A DNA stretch of 27,348 bases from a virus: the IMG/VR virus record IMGVR_UViG_3300024520_000412, positions 1-27,348 of that record; one strand, given 5' to 3'. Position numbers and translations under genes: made by a program. Shown here piece after piece: positions 19,358 to 27,173 of the stretch (within the stretch, counting starts at the first letter, position 1; each line of letters opens with the position of its first letter). Below the pieces are notes generated by a model. That model was not told where the DNA came from. It made no database searches and was given only the letters and a program-made list of their open reading frames with translations.

Positions 19358-21637
19358 TTACAGACTAGCGTTATCAATTTTATTCCTGTCTAAACTCTGT
19401 TGTGTTGTCACTTCTGAACCTACTACAAACGCTTGTACAGGCGGTTGATTTCCTAACGATTCAGCTAGTTGATTCGTTCCACTATCACCGACAACGTTAA
19501 AGCTTGCGGGTTGAGAACCACCACCGCCAACAGCACCGACAGAAGGCGCAGAAGGCGCAGAACCACCGCCACCGCCACCGCCGCCGCTTTTGTATTTTGA
19601 CGTTGCGATTTTACCGATGTTAATTGCAGTTGTACCAGCCGCCAAAGCTAAAGAGGCGATACCAGCGGGGTTAGGAATTGGTCCGATTGCGATAGGAGAT
19701 TGAGCCAAAGAACTAGTGATAGCGCGAAAACCGTCAATAACTGCCATACCTAACTGCAACCCTTTATTTATGTTAAATTGTCGCTTTGCTCTTTTCTCTT
19801 TGCTTGCGTCGTCTTGCTTTCCGATGTTGTTAGATATTTCGAAAATGCCTTGCGCCAAACTATTAACAGAACTTGCGTAATCTTGTGCTGTCTGTATCTT
19901 CTTGTCGAAACTTGCTTGTTGTCGTTCATTTTCTCTCGCCGCGTCAGCATCTTTAAGCGCGTTAAGTTCCTCAGACTGAGCCAATTCCAATTCCATTTCA
20001 AGTTCTTTATTTCCTACGGCTAAAGCAAATTTTACTTCGTAATCCGCTACAATCGCTTCAATTTCCGCTTCACTATCTGTATTTTTTAGACTGTTAAGAA
20101 GTTTAAATTGTTCGTCTTGTCTCGCGTATTCTTCTTCAAGTCTTTTAGCTTCTTGCTCGTTGATATTGATTAGTTCCGCTTCACGTTTTGCGGCTCTATC
20201 TAATACAATTTCATCTTCGGCTTCTTGTTGAAGTGTTTCGTAACTCGCTATAATATCTCTACGCTCACTTTGTAGCAACGTTTGATTCTTTTTAGTATCT
20301 TCTATTAACCTTTCGAATTTAATGTTGTTAGCGGTGATTTCGTCGCCTTCGATTTGGTCGTGTAAATCTTGCGCCAACCTACGCGCACTTATGCGATTTT
20401 TATTGTAAGTTTTCCAAGCTGCTAACCTTTTTTGTTGTTGCTTTTCCTCTTCGGCTGCTCTCTTCTCTTCTTCTGATTTCAAAAAATCCGAATAACTTTT
20501 TTCTTCTTCCCTTCTTGATAAGTTGAATTCTTCGTTATTTAGTTTTAATTCTGCTATTCTTGCCTTGTCCGTCTTTATGCGATCCTTTATAGATTTAGCT
20601 GTTTCGTTGTCTTCTTCTTTTAAAGCTTGCTCATATAGCTCTAATTGTTTATTATACCCATTCTTTAAGGATATTAGTTCTACAACTCTTTCACTTTCTT
20701 CTTCGCCTAGTCTTTTTAATCTTGCCTCGTGTTTTTCTTTTTCACTAGCTTCTAGGATTTCAAGCTCTCGCATTCTGCTTTCATGCAGCTTAGCACTCAC
20801 AACTCTTAGTCTTTCCAGTGCCGCTGCTTGTCTGTCTAAACTAGCATTCAACTCTTCGCTTTTTTCCGCTGCCGTTTCAGAATCAGAAGAAAAGAAAGCA
20901 AAAGCCGCAGCTAAAGCAGCAAAAGCAGCTATAAGTATAAACACAGGGTTTAGGCTCATAACAAAGTTCAGAACTTGCATTGCACCAGCGCCAACAATTT
21001 GCGCGGCTGCTAATGCTTTTTGCGCTAACGTAACACCTTTAGTTGCACCAGCAGCACGAACTTCGGCGGCGGCTAAGATGTTTGTACGAACCGTTCGAAC
21101 CTTTAAACCTAACGCCGTTTCGTCACTTAAAGCATTCGCAACGGAATTAACACCGTTTAAGATGGATTGAACCGCCATCATTTTCTGAATGCCTTTTGTA
21201 ATTTCTTCGTTCTCTGAGCCTAACAATTGAGTAACGCCTATCGCACCTTGTGCCGCGCCACCCATTGCTTGAAAGGCTTGTACACCTAATTGCAAATTGG
21301 GGAAATCCGCTGACATTGCTTTGGTTGCCGCTTTCGCGTTGTTTACTTGATCTTTTAAAACACCCGCTTCTTTTGCAAGCTTCTGAAATTGAGGACTCCC
21401 AACGTCTCCAATGTCTGCCATTTCGTCCTCTAATTCTCGTAAACGTGTCTTTACAGACTTCACAGCCTCACCTGTCTTCGCTGATTCTTTTTGAAATTTC
21501 TTCAAATTCTCACCGTCAAAAGTCTTGTCGGCTTGTTTGTCGATGTCTTTTAAATTCTGCTCGATGCTCTCTAAATCCTTATCTAATTTCTTAGTGCCTT
21601 TAGATTGTATGTCAACTTGTACTACTTTCTTAACCAT
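19358..21637 (-). CDS. Tail tape measure protein, 759 aa
   Basis: The length ruler of a siphovirus tail. It begins with coiled coil (DLESIEQNLKDIDKQADKTF; SVKTRLRELEDEMADIG), then a Gly/Ala-rich region and a very hydrophobic segment (222-250, NFVMSLNPVFILIAAFAALA) as expected for a tape measure. A long Glu/Lys/Arg coiled-coil region follows (about 270-580). The C-terminus is a Gly run of about eight residues with a Ser/Pro/Gly linker (residues ~680-715) and a hydrophilic tail. 759 residues correspond to a tail of roughly 110 nm if 0.15 nm per residue holds. Unusually, it is transcribed after the two large tail proteins rather than before them. It overlaps the preceding 50-aa gene. Confidence 0.9.
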   Translation of the reverse strand: MVKKVVQVDIQSKGTKKLDKDLESIEQNLKDIDKQADKTFDGENLKKFQKESAKTGEAVKSVKTRLRELEDEMADIGDVGSPQFQKLAKEAGVLKDQVNNAKAATKAMSADFPNLQLGVQAFQAMGGAAQGAIGVTQLLGSENEEITKGIQKMMAVQSILNGVNSVANALSDETALGLKVRTVRTNILAAAEVRAAGATKGVTLAQKALAAAQIVGAGAMQVLNFVMSLNPVFILIAAFAALAAAFAFFSSDSETAAEKSEELNASLDRQAAALERLRVVSAKLHESRMRELEILEASEKEKHEARLKRLGEEESERVVELISLKNGYNKQLELYEQALKEEDNETAKSIKDRIKTDKARIAELKLNNEEFNLSRREEEKSYSDFLKSEEEKRAAEEEKQQQKRLAAWKTYNKNRISARRLAQDLHDQIEGDEITANNIKFERLIEDTKKNQTLLQSERRDIIASYETLQQEAEDEIVLDRAAKREAELININEQEAKRLEEEYARQDEQFKLLNSLKNTDSEAEIEAIVADYEVKFALAVGNKELEMELELAQSEELNALKDADAARENERQQASFDKKIQTAQDYASSVNSLAQGIFEISNNIGKQDDASKEKRAKRQFNINKGLQLGMAVIDGFRAITSSLAQSPIAIGPIPNPAGIASLALAAGTTAINIGKIATSKYKSGGGGGGGGSAPSAPSVGAVGGGGSQPASFNVVGDSGTNQLAESLGNQPPVQAFVVGSEVTTQQSLDRNKIDNASL

Positions 21638-21774
21638 GCTTTTTGTCTTTTAATTTGTTCGCTTTTTTCCTTGATGGTTTGGGGTAATTTGTACAACCCC
21701 TTTGCAATTTCTATGTTTTTAGTTGCTCCGTAATAGTTATGATCGTTAAGAAGCTGTATTAAGTTGTCTATCAT
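21622..21774 (-). CDS. Small helical protein upstream of the tape measure, 50 aa
   Basis: The ATG at 21774-21772 overlaps the stop of the large tail gene as ATGA, and TAG at 21624-21622 lies within the start of the tape measure gene. The peptide MIDNLIQLLNDHNYYGATKN continues with a Lys-rich helix (EKSEQIKRQKAWLRK). It resembles an amphipathic helical linker protein and has no membrane segment. It fills the only gap in this part of the operon. No homology is known to me; the function may be a tail assembly accessory. Confidence 0.6.
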   Translation of the reverse strand: MIDNLIQLLNDHNYYGATKNIEIAKGLYKLPQTIKEKSEQIKRQKAWLRK

Positions 21775-24179
21775 ATTAAAATATTATCTAATCCCTCTGT
21801 TAATAATTCACCGCCATTTTCAAGCAACAATTTGAAACCGCTTTTTTCCTGTGAAATAGAAATGTATTCCTCACTTTCTAGTTCTCCGTTAGACTTGTAA
21901 TAGCTAACTTTTATTGTTTGGTTTCGCCGTTCGTCCGTGTTGTTATTTGGTATCGTAATTGTTAAACTAGATTCAGTTAAAAATGTTTTAGGTAACGTTG
22001 GAGAGAAAACAACAAAAGGCGGTTCTATCGGCTCGTGAACTATTACCCAGCCCCCGCCTTTAGTCGGTCGTATAGGTACAACAATTTCCCCGCCCGTATG
22101 CGGTACGCTTGGCGGTAATGATGGTATTTTTGAATGTTTAGTAATCCAATCAGAAATTAAAACCAACTTAACCAGCCCGCTTGTTAAATCTGTCGTCATG
22201 TCGTTAATTCTATACTTCTTATCTCGTATCAATATCGCGTCATCTAGCGTTAATCTAGTTAGTATATCTAGCGGTAAAACACACTTAACCGTAACTATTC
22301 GCGTTTTAGGGTCGAACAAATTTACTAGATACGGTTGATAATAAGTACTATACAATGAGTTTTCAGCGGTTGTAAGGGTTAAAGAACTAAGTTCTTCACC
22401 GAAATTCATTGAATTACTAGCCGTGTTGTACTCCGTTTCCTGTCCAAACGGTACGTAACTAGACACTTGACTATTACTAAAACCGTTATTAAACTGGAAG
22501 TTACACACTTTTGAAGTGCCTAAATACAATTTTACAGGCTTAGGAATGTAATCTTTATAGTCAGGCGCTTTGGTTAAGCAGTAGCCGACCTGTAGATTAC
22601 CGTTAATAGTATCGAAATTATTGAATAACATCGTTTCAAAAGGTATTTTAACCGAATATTTACCCCCGTCATGATTGGGGAATATCTGTTTCAAGTCTCC
22701 GTAGCTTCTATTGTTGAACTCTTTAAAGGCTTCATTCATAAAAGACTTCGATTTGGCGAATTCAAAAGCTATTTCGTTGTACAATTTAGCTCTATCAACC
22801 TGAACCTTCTTAGTGTCAACGTATTGCGTTATGTCAACCGTTTCACCGTTCGCGTACCAATCCGCTAATGGTTCGATTTGAAACGTTTCTACGTCTCTGG
22901 TTGGGTAACATGTAAGGTTGAACTCCTTTAAAGTACCGTTAAACCAATCTAATATCTTCATATCGGGCGCGGTTGTATTGAAATCAAACGCAGTTCCAAC
23001 CGTTACGCTAGTACTTACCAATGAATCTTCTTGCCAAATGCCTATCGAACTATCAGTTCTAATATACTTTGCATATAATCTGTAACGGAAATCTAAGTTC
23101 ACATCGTAACCCCCTTTAACACCTCTCATTTTGAATGTGTATTCGTCGTTAGTTCCATAAGCATTCAACAAGAAAGGTAAAACCGTTTCGCTTTGTCCAC
23201 CACTGAAAGTAAAATCTTCGTAAGAATTAACTAAAGTTCCATTCTTGAAAACGTCCAACGTGTAAAAATCTACAATTGCCGGTACTGGATTCATGTAAAC
23301 TTTAATACTTTGCCACTCTTGACCAATCCAATTTTGGAACAATGGCGGTTGCGGAATGCTTGACATATCAACATACTTAATGTCTATCTTGCTGAATGCT
23401 ATAGGGTTGTATGGTAAATTTGGATTAACTAAACTACCTAATTCGTTAAATAAAATGTCTACGGGTTGAGTTGTAAAGCCAGCAGTTCCAGCGGGGTTAA
23501 TACTTCTGTTTTTCCACCATGTAAAAGAATTGATCAACCTATCATTGGTTAAAAAATTTCCTTCAAAAGTAACGTTATATTTTGACGCGATCAATTGCAT
23601 TATTTTTGCGTCGCTTATGGCTGGAAATAATTCTTCGTAATCAATTGCGTGTGCTGGCAAATCAATACCGCTACCATCGTCGTAAGTCCAAACGCGCTTA
23701 CTTGAAATCAAAGGAAAACGTACATCTAATTGTGCTGTATTCGTCATGGAGTCTTTAACCGCGTCACCGCTATACGTGAAAGGTGTAGAAGTAAAATCTA
23801 AGTCTTTCAATTTGTCTTCACCGAAGCGATCTTTTAAAGTTACAACGTCACCGAAGAAACTAATTTTATAGCTTTCAACTTGTCCGTTCTTAACTATCGC
23901 GCCTTCTAACTGAATTTTTCCCTCTCTAAAAGCTGTATGGTCAATCTCTATACGTGCGTCTAATCTAACATTAGCGTTCAAAACTCCTAAATCGTTATTG
24001 TAGTAATGACCTAGAATTGGGTTATTGATTACGTCGGCTGGAACTGTAAACGTTTGCGAAAAGTCCGTGAAAATTTTGGATATGTTCTTGATATCCTGAA
24101 CCGTTGATTTGATACTAATCTTTTCATCTTTGAAGAGGTTAATTCTTTGGTTTTCTATGTATATTTGAACTTTTCTCAT
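21771..24179 (-). CDS. Large tail/baseplate protein, 802 aa
   Basis: The N-terminal region (MRKVQIYIENQRINLFKDEK, KNISKIFTDFSQTFTVPADV, HYYNNDLGV, HTAFREGKIQLEGAI, SYKISFFGDV) resembles a family of large tail proteins in Bacteroidetes phages that I have seen before the tape measure. They may be tail-hub or tip proteins, and the name is from memory. Long beta-rich middle regions follow. The last 100 residues carry an Ig- or BACON-like beta-sandwich (TESSLTITIPNNN, RRNQTIKVSYYKSNGELESE, EYISISQEKSG), possibly for host-surface carbohydrate binding, and a short repeat-type tail (LLLENGGELLTEGL). It lies one base after the preceding tail gene and is coupled to the 50-aa gene downstream. Confidence 0.8.
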   Translation of the reverse strand: MRKVQIYIENQRINLFKDEKISIKSTVQDIKNISKIFTDFSQTFTVPADVINNPILGHYYNNDLGVLNANVRLDARIEIDHTAFREGKIQLEGAIVKNGQVESYKISFFGDVVTLKDRFGEDKLKDLDFTSTPFTYSGDAVKDSMTNTAQLDVRFPLISSKRVWTYDDGSGIDLPAHAIDYEELFPAISDAKIMQLIASKYNVTFEGNFLTNDRLINSFTWWKNRSINPAGTAGFTTQPVDILFNELGSLVNPNLPYNPIAFSKIDIKYVDMSSIPQPPLFQNWIGQEWQSIKVYMNPVPAIVDFYTLDVFKNGTLVNSYEDFTFSGGQSETVLPFLLNAYGTNDEYTFKMRGVKGGYDVNLDFRYRLYAKYIRTDSSIGIWQEDSLVSTSVTVGTAFDFNTTAPDMKILDWFNGTLKEFNLTCYPTRDVETFQIEPLADWYANGETVDITQYVDTKKVQVDRAKLYNEIAFEFAKSKSFMNEAFKEFNNRSYGDLKQIFPNHDGGKYSVKIPFETMLFNNFDTINGNLQVGYCLTKAPDYKDYIPKPVKLYLGTSKVCNFQFNNGFSNSQVSSYVPFGQETEYNTASNSMNFGEELSSLTLTTAENSLYSTYYQPYLVNLFDPKTRIVTVKCVLPLDILTRLTLDDAILIRDKKYRINDMTTDLTSGLVKLVLISDWITKHSKIPSLPPSVPHTGGEIVVPIRPTKGGGWVIVHEPIEPPFVVFSPTLPKTFLTESSLTITIPNNNTDERRNQTIKVSYYKSNGELESEEYISISQEKSGFKLLLENGGELLTEGLDNILI

Positions 24180-24180
24180 G

Positions 24181-25233
24181 CTATGAATTGTAATTTAAAG
24201 TGCTGTGTGCATAATTAAACTCTAATTTGTAGTTAATGTTTTTATTGTTAATATTCTCTTGTAATTCGGTAGACTTAGTTTTAAGCACTACGGGCTTATT
24301 CTCTAACTTTATGTGTTCACTGTGCATTAGTTCCGCAATAGTCTGTTTATAGCTCTCTAAAACCCAACCAGTATTCACCGTTATACTTTCGTTTCCGTTG
24401 ATGTTAAAAGATTGTGTAACGTTTTCGTCAGGGCTATAGTCAACGCTTGAAGGCATCATATTAAAATCTTTAGTCTTAACGCTTATCTTAGTTTTAGAAG
24501 CCTTAAAGAAAACGATTCTTTGCCAAGCTCCATTCTTGTTAACGAACTCACACTTTATAGGTGTGTATTTTGGTTCACATGACGGTATAAACTTATACTG
24601 AGCAATTACGCTTACGCCTTGGTAAATCTTAACGTTAGCACCAACAGAAGCTAAAACAGGGTGAACGTTAGGCATGTTGTTAACCTCGTTAGATATTAAC
24701 GTTGAAAACGTAGGAGACCCGTCTGGGTGCGCATACTCTATGTACATATCATTCAATGAAGGGTCCGGATTCCAAACAGTTAAGTTACCTAAACCGTTTG
24801 TTTCTTCCGTGTAATACGTTCCTTCTGTCATTAATGAAAGCGGCGGCGTTGGGTTGTTTCCTTCTTGATGCCAACCGAAACCGTCAAAGCAAATATACTT
24901 GTAAGTGAATCCCGCTAAGTTATCTTCCAATACGCCGTCTAAATAAACTTTAACGTAGCAATAGCAATAGTGCGCCGCTGGTGTTTCAACCACCGTAGGA
25001 ACTTGCGCGGGTGTACTAAAATTAATAAACTTTCTAATCCACGGTGCAATGTCGTAAGTGTTCTCAGTTATTAACGTGCTAGGTATCGGCTTTTCTAGTA
25101 TGTAAGTTGGTGCAACTGGAAAGCCCGAAGGTGAATTGAACATGTGTAATTGAACCCTAGTAACTTGACCAGCCGAACCTGCCACGCTTACATGTCGTGG
25201 ACTTCTTAAAAAAATTGGTGAATGTAGTATCAT
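24181..25233 (-). CDS. Tail protein, distal-tail-like, 350 aa
   Basis: A 350-aa beta-rich protein with N-terminal segments MILHSPIFLRSPRHVSVAGS and VQLHMFNSPSGFPVAP, a TYDIAPWIRKFINFSTP motif, a Cys/Tyr cluster (AAHYCYCYVKVYLDG), and PKYTPIKCEFVNKNGAWQRI followed by IVFFKASKTK. I recognise the combined 'YDIAPWIRxF ... KYTPxKCxFVNxxGAxQ' pattern from tail structural proteins of Bacteroidetes siphoviruses, probably a distal tail or baseplate-type protein. It lies between the gp10-like protein and the large tail protein. The ATG overlaps the upstream stop as ATGA. The precise tail position is inferred only from order. Confidence 0.75.
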   Translation of the reverse strand: MILHSPIFLRSPRHVSVAGSAGQVTRVQLHMFNSPSGFPVAPTYILEKPIPSTLITENTYDIAPWIRKFINFSTPAQVPTVVETPAAHYCYCYVKVYLDGVLEDNLAGFTYKYICFDGFGWHQEGNNPTPPLSLMTEGTYYTEETNGLGNLTVWNPDPSLNDMYIEYAHPDGSPTFSTLISNEVNNMPNVHPVLASVGANVKIYQGVSVIAQYKFIPSCEPKYTPIKCEFVNKNGAWQRIVFFKASKTKISVKTKDFNMMPSSVDYSPDENVTQSFNINGNESITVNTGWVLESYKQTIAELMHSEHIKLENKPVVLKTKSTELQENINNKNINYKLEFNYAHSTLNYNS

Positions 25234-25769
25234 TTTCTTTTGTTTTTATTTAATGAGTGTTCTAATAAGTTGTCAATATCAAGCCCGAATCTCTCTACGA
25301 GTTCGTTAGGCAATCTTTTAAAGGCGGCTTCAAATGGCTTAGTAAAAAACATTGTTGGTGCTTGTCCTTTATTATACTTACTTCGTGCCATTATGTAACC
25401 CATAGATTGATGCGACATAAATTTACCCGTCTTTTTATCTTTCCATTGAAAGCCCTTACGCTTGGCGTACTCTGTCATTATCTCGCTTAAAGACTTTCCA
25501 CCCGTAGAACTTCCAGTACCAAAGCGAAAAGGTGAATTCGGGGCGCGTGAACTTGACTCTTTACCCTTAACACCTTGGTCTAAGTATGAACCGTACTCTT
25601 CCATAAAGAACGCGAGACTAAACGAATTCTTTCCTACCGTTACTTCTTTACCTAATGAGTTGTAAAGTGCGTTAGAATCGTTCTTGCCCTTCTTTGTGAG
25701 GTTTTGACGCGCACCCTTAACGACGTTCATTGCAAAATTATTTAGATATTTTCTTGTTTCGTCGCTCAT
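25230..25769 (-). CDS. HK97 gp10-like head-tail joining protein, 179 aa
   Basis: A 179-aa protein with the HK97 gp10/neck pattern: a basic N-terminal helix (NNFAMNVVKGARQNLTKKGK), SNALYNSLGKEVTVGKNSFS, FMEEYGSYLDQGVKGKES, then a Gly/Ser loop and a Lys-rich C-terminal region. The YGxYLDQGVKG motif is characteristic, as far as I recall, of gp10-like proteins that join the head-completion proteins to the tail. It is preceded by a 107-base spacer, which also carries the plus-strand promoter-like element and ORF. Its stop overlaps the next ATG. Confidence 0.78.
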   Translation of the reverse strand: MSDETRKYLNNFAMNVVKGARQNLTKKGKNDSNALYNSLGKEVTVGKNSFSLAFFMEEYGSYLDQGVKGKESSSRAPNSPFRFGTGSSTGGKSLSEIMTEYAKRKGFQWKDKKTGKFMSHQSMGYIMARSKYNKGQAPTMFFTKPFEAAFKRLPNELVERFGLDIDNLLEHSLNKNKRK

Positions 25770-25783
25770 TTAGTTTAACTTTG
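25754..25783 (+). promoter_or_regulatory. Plus-strand Bacteroidetes-type promoter, antisense to the operon
   Basis: Plus strand: TTG (25754-25756), a 19-base spacer, then TAACTTTG (25776-25783), a perfect TAnnTTTG box. It overlaps the first codons of the gp10-like gene on the other strand and points right, against every other gene. It would drive a transcript through the 107-base spacer and into the antisense of the tail-completion gene. Confidence 0.5.
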
Positions 25784-25811
25784 TACTTTAATAACCAATT
25801 AACTTTTAATT

Positions 25812-25880
25812 ATGACTTACTATTTTTACTATGACGTTCACGGTTTTAACATCATATATCTGTATCCAGACTATTTTTAA
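25812..25880 (+). CDS. Candidate 22-aa aromatic-rich peptide on the opposite strand
   Basis: An ATG 28 bases downstream of the plus-strand -7 box opens a 22-codon frame ending TAA at 25878-25880. The peptide MTYYFYYDVHGFNIIYLYP ends DYF; 10 of 22 residues are Tyr or Phe. The leader is A/T-rich (CCAATTAACTTTTAATT), similar in style to other starts here. It ends over the stop codon of the converging tail-completion gene. It could equally be a fortuitous frame on an antisense RNA. Confidence 0.3.
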   Translation: MTYYFYYDVHGFNIIYLYPDYF

Positions 25881-26332
25881 CAAATCGTCATAGTGTTCGC
25901 GTAGATTACGTCAAAAGTTGAAGTCCAACCAGCTAAATAGTTTTCAAAACGATCTGTCCAAGGCTGTATATCGGGTTGCCCGTCTAATTGAAACGTGCCG
26001 CCGTAATTATCACCCCTGTAAAAGTCTTCAATAGTCTTTACCGCCACGGCTAATTGAGTGTTTAAAATGTCGTGTTCGTCTGAATTACCTTTGAAGTCGT
26101 CAGTGGCTTTGTTGCTGGTTTGGTTTTCAATATCCATGTGAAGAATTGAAACGTTAAACCGTAGCGTATTACCTTCGTGGTTTACGCTGTTAATCATAAC
26201 GTGAGACAATGGGAACAATGTACGTTTATTAATGTCTACGTTAAAAATTGAACCCTCTGTTACACTCGTAACGTTTGGGTTTGCTTCTAAACTGTCTTTA
26301 AGAATCTTGATTATATCGTAATATCCTGTCAT
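25877..26332 (-). CDS. Tail-completion/terminator-like protein, 151 aa
   Basis: A 151-aa protein with an N-terminal helix (MTGYYDIIKILKDSLEANP), beta strands (FPLSHVMINSVNHEGNTLRF, NVSILHMDIENQ) and a C-terminal part containing YLAGWTSTFDVIYANTM. Size, fold pattern and position next to the gp10-like gene suggest a tail-terminator or tail-completion protein, which closes the top of the tail tube and joins the neck. Its ATG forms an ATGA overlap with the stop of the frameshifted chaperone reading frame (TGA at 26331-26329), which strongly supports that frame being translated. Family assignment is by context and resemblance only. Confidence 0.7.
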   Translation of the reverse strand: MTGYYDIIKILKDSLEANPNVTSVTEGSIFNVDINKRTLFPLSHVMINSVNHEGNTLRFNVSILHMDIENQTSNKATDDFKGNSDEHDILNTQLAVAVKTIEDFYRGDNYGGTFQLDGQPDIQPWTDRFENYLAGWTSTFDVIYANTMTIC

Positions 26333-27080
26333 GCTTTTGGTATTTGATTTTGAATTAAACTTTTTTCAATGTCGCCTTTTCCTTTGAGAAAGTCGAGGTA
26401 TGTGAGTGCAGACATGAGACCACCTCTAGTGGCATTTTCAATTTGCTGATAATCTGAATTAGCGAGGGCATATACGCTAGAGTACCAGCCCCATTTTCTG
26501 TTAAATTGTGCAGTTCTTGAGTAGTCAGTTCCTTCGTTATTTCCTGTACTGAATAAGTCAGGGAATGCCTTAATAATTCGCTCCCTAAATTGTAAAAAAA
26601 AACCATAGAACCTAATGCAGCTTCTAGCGGTAACGTTTTCATATCTTCGCCGTATTTATCCGAGCCGTGATAGTCTTCTATTAGATATTCTTCCTTTCGC
26701 CGCTTGGTTACAGGTCGATACATAACCGCCATTGCTTTGTGCATATCGTCCCACTCGTTAATATACTTATCGAGGTCGATATATTCGCCGAAACTCATAT
26801 TTTTCATGTCGTTAAGAAATCCGAATTCTTTACCGTCTACTTTTACAAGCGGGTGCAATCTTGAATCCATTGCGAACAGTGTATTAATATCGCCGCTTAT
26901 CTCTCGAATGTCCTGTAATCGAATATAACGAACTGATTCAATATTAAGCTTACAGAACACCGACACGTTAAGCTGTGCGAGTTCGTCACCTTCAAGGTGT
27001 TTAGCTTGCTTTAAATAGTTTTGATATTGTCCTAACGTAATTTCTGCTAGGCTCTGAGGTGCTGTGATTTGTTTTTCCAT
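26329..27080 (-). CDS. Frameshifted tail assembly chaperone (GT-like), about 250 aa
   Basis: Predicted -1 programmed frameshift product: 162 residues shared with the unshifted protein, then 88 residues from the -1 frame. After TTT codons at 26600-26595 the ribosome would slip one base and continue TTA CAA TTT AGG. The tail reads LQFRERIIKAFPDL, then KWGWYSSVYALANSDYQQI and GGLMSALTYLDFLKGKG, ending IPKA. The KWGWYSSVYALA signature is one I associate with a conserved tail chaperone domain in Bacteroidetes phages. The -1 frame has no early ATG of its own and stops exactly in an ATGA overlap with the next gene. By analogy to lambda G/GT this binds the tape measure protein during tail assembly. 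The coordinates span the joined product, not a single reading frame. Confidence 0.72.
26355..27080 (-). CDS. Tail assembly chaperone, unshifted (G-like), 241 aa
   Basis: The ATG at 27080 (MEKQITAPQSLAEITLGQYQ) is the chosen start. An in-frame extension 18 codons upstream runs toward the terminator at 27115-27150 and lacks a sensible leader. The first 160 residues contain ITLGQYQNYLKQAKHL, KEFGFLNDMKNMSFGEYIDL and DDMHKAMAVMYRPVTKRRKE, which match tail-chaperone-like proteins of Bacteroidetes phages as I recall. After the T9 slip region the zero frame continues YNLGSELLRHSLTYSVQEI and LTENGAGTLAYMPSL, which still looks protein-like. It is the first gene of the tail operon in this window. No promoter is convincing between its ATG and the terminator upstream. 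Confidence 0.78.
   Translation of the reverse strand: MEKQITAPQSLAEITLGQYQNYLKQAKHLEGDELAQLNVSVFCKLNIESVRYIRLQDIREISGDINTLFAMDSRLHPLVKVDGKEFGFLNDMKNMSFGEYIDLDKYINEWDDMHKAMAVMYRPVTKRRKEEYLIEDYHGSDKYGEDMKTLPLEAALGSMVFFYNLGSELLRHSLTYSVQEITKELTTQELHNLTENGAGTLAYMPSLIQIISKLKMPLEVVSCLHSHTSTFSKEKATLKKV
26594..26603 (-). other. Probable -1 frameshift slippery site
   Basis: Minus strand G followed by nine T (GTT TTT TTT TAC in zero frame). T TTT TTT fits the X XXY YYZ heptamer for -1 slippage. Eight bases after the run, AGGGA (26586-26582) can pair with TCCCT (26564-26560), a weak potential stimulatory stem. Confidence 0.7.
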
Positions 27081-27114
27081 AACCGTTAGACTAATAACAG
27101 TTAGATTTGTTTCA

Positions 27115-27150
27115 AAGAAAAAAGACACTATCAATTAAGATAGTGCCTTT
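27115..27150 (-). terminator. Terminator or attenuator upstream of the tail operon
   Basis: CACTATC (27126-27132) pairs with GATAGTG (27139-27145) around a 6-base loop; AAAG/CTTT extends the stem past one A-C mismatch. On the minus strand it is followed by TCTTTTTTTCTTTG. It lies after the 56-aa membrane protein gene and only about 35 bases before the chaperone ATG. Confidence 0.75.
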
Positions 27151-27173
27151 CGTTTGTTGTTGTTGTTTGATGT

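Noticed and set aside
20523-21170. 215-codon plus-strand open frame
   Set aside because: It is the mirror of the tape measure coiled coil; its Ser/Leu/Ala-rich composition follows from the Glu/Lys/Arg-rich gene on the other strand. No promoter or leader is seen.
26594-26602. T9 run as a sequencing error
   Set aside because: Possible in principle, but both downstream frames look protein-like and the -1 frame ends precisely in an ATGA overlap with the next gene, which an error would not create.
27081-27134. Upstream in-frame start for the tail chaperone
   Set aside because: The extension runs into the terminator stem, and the family-like N-terminus starts at the ATG at 27080.
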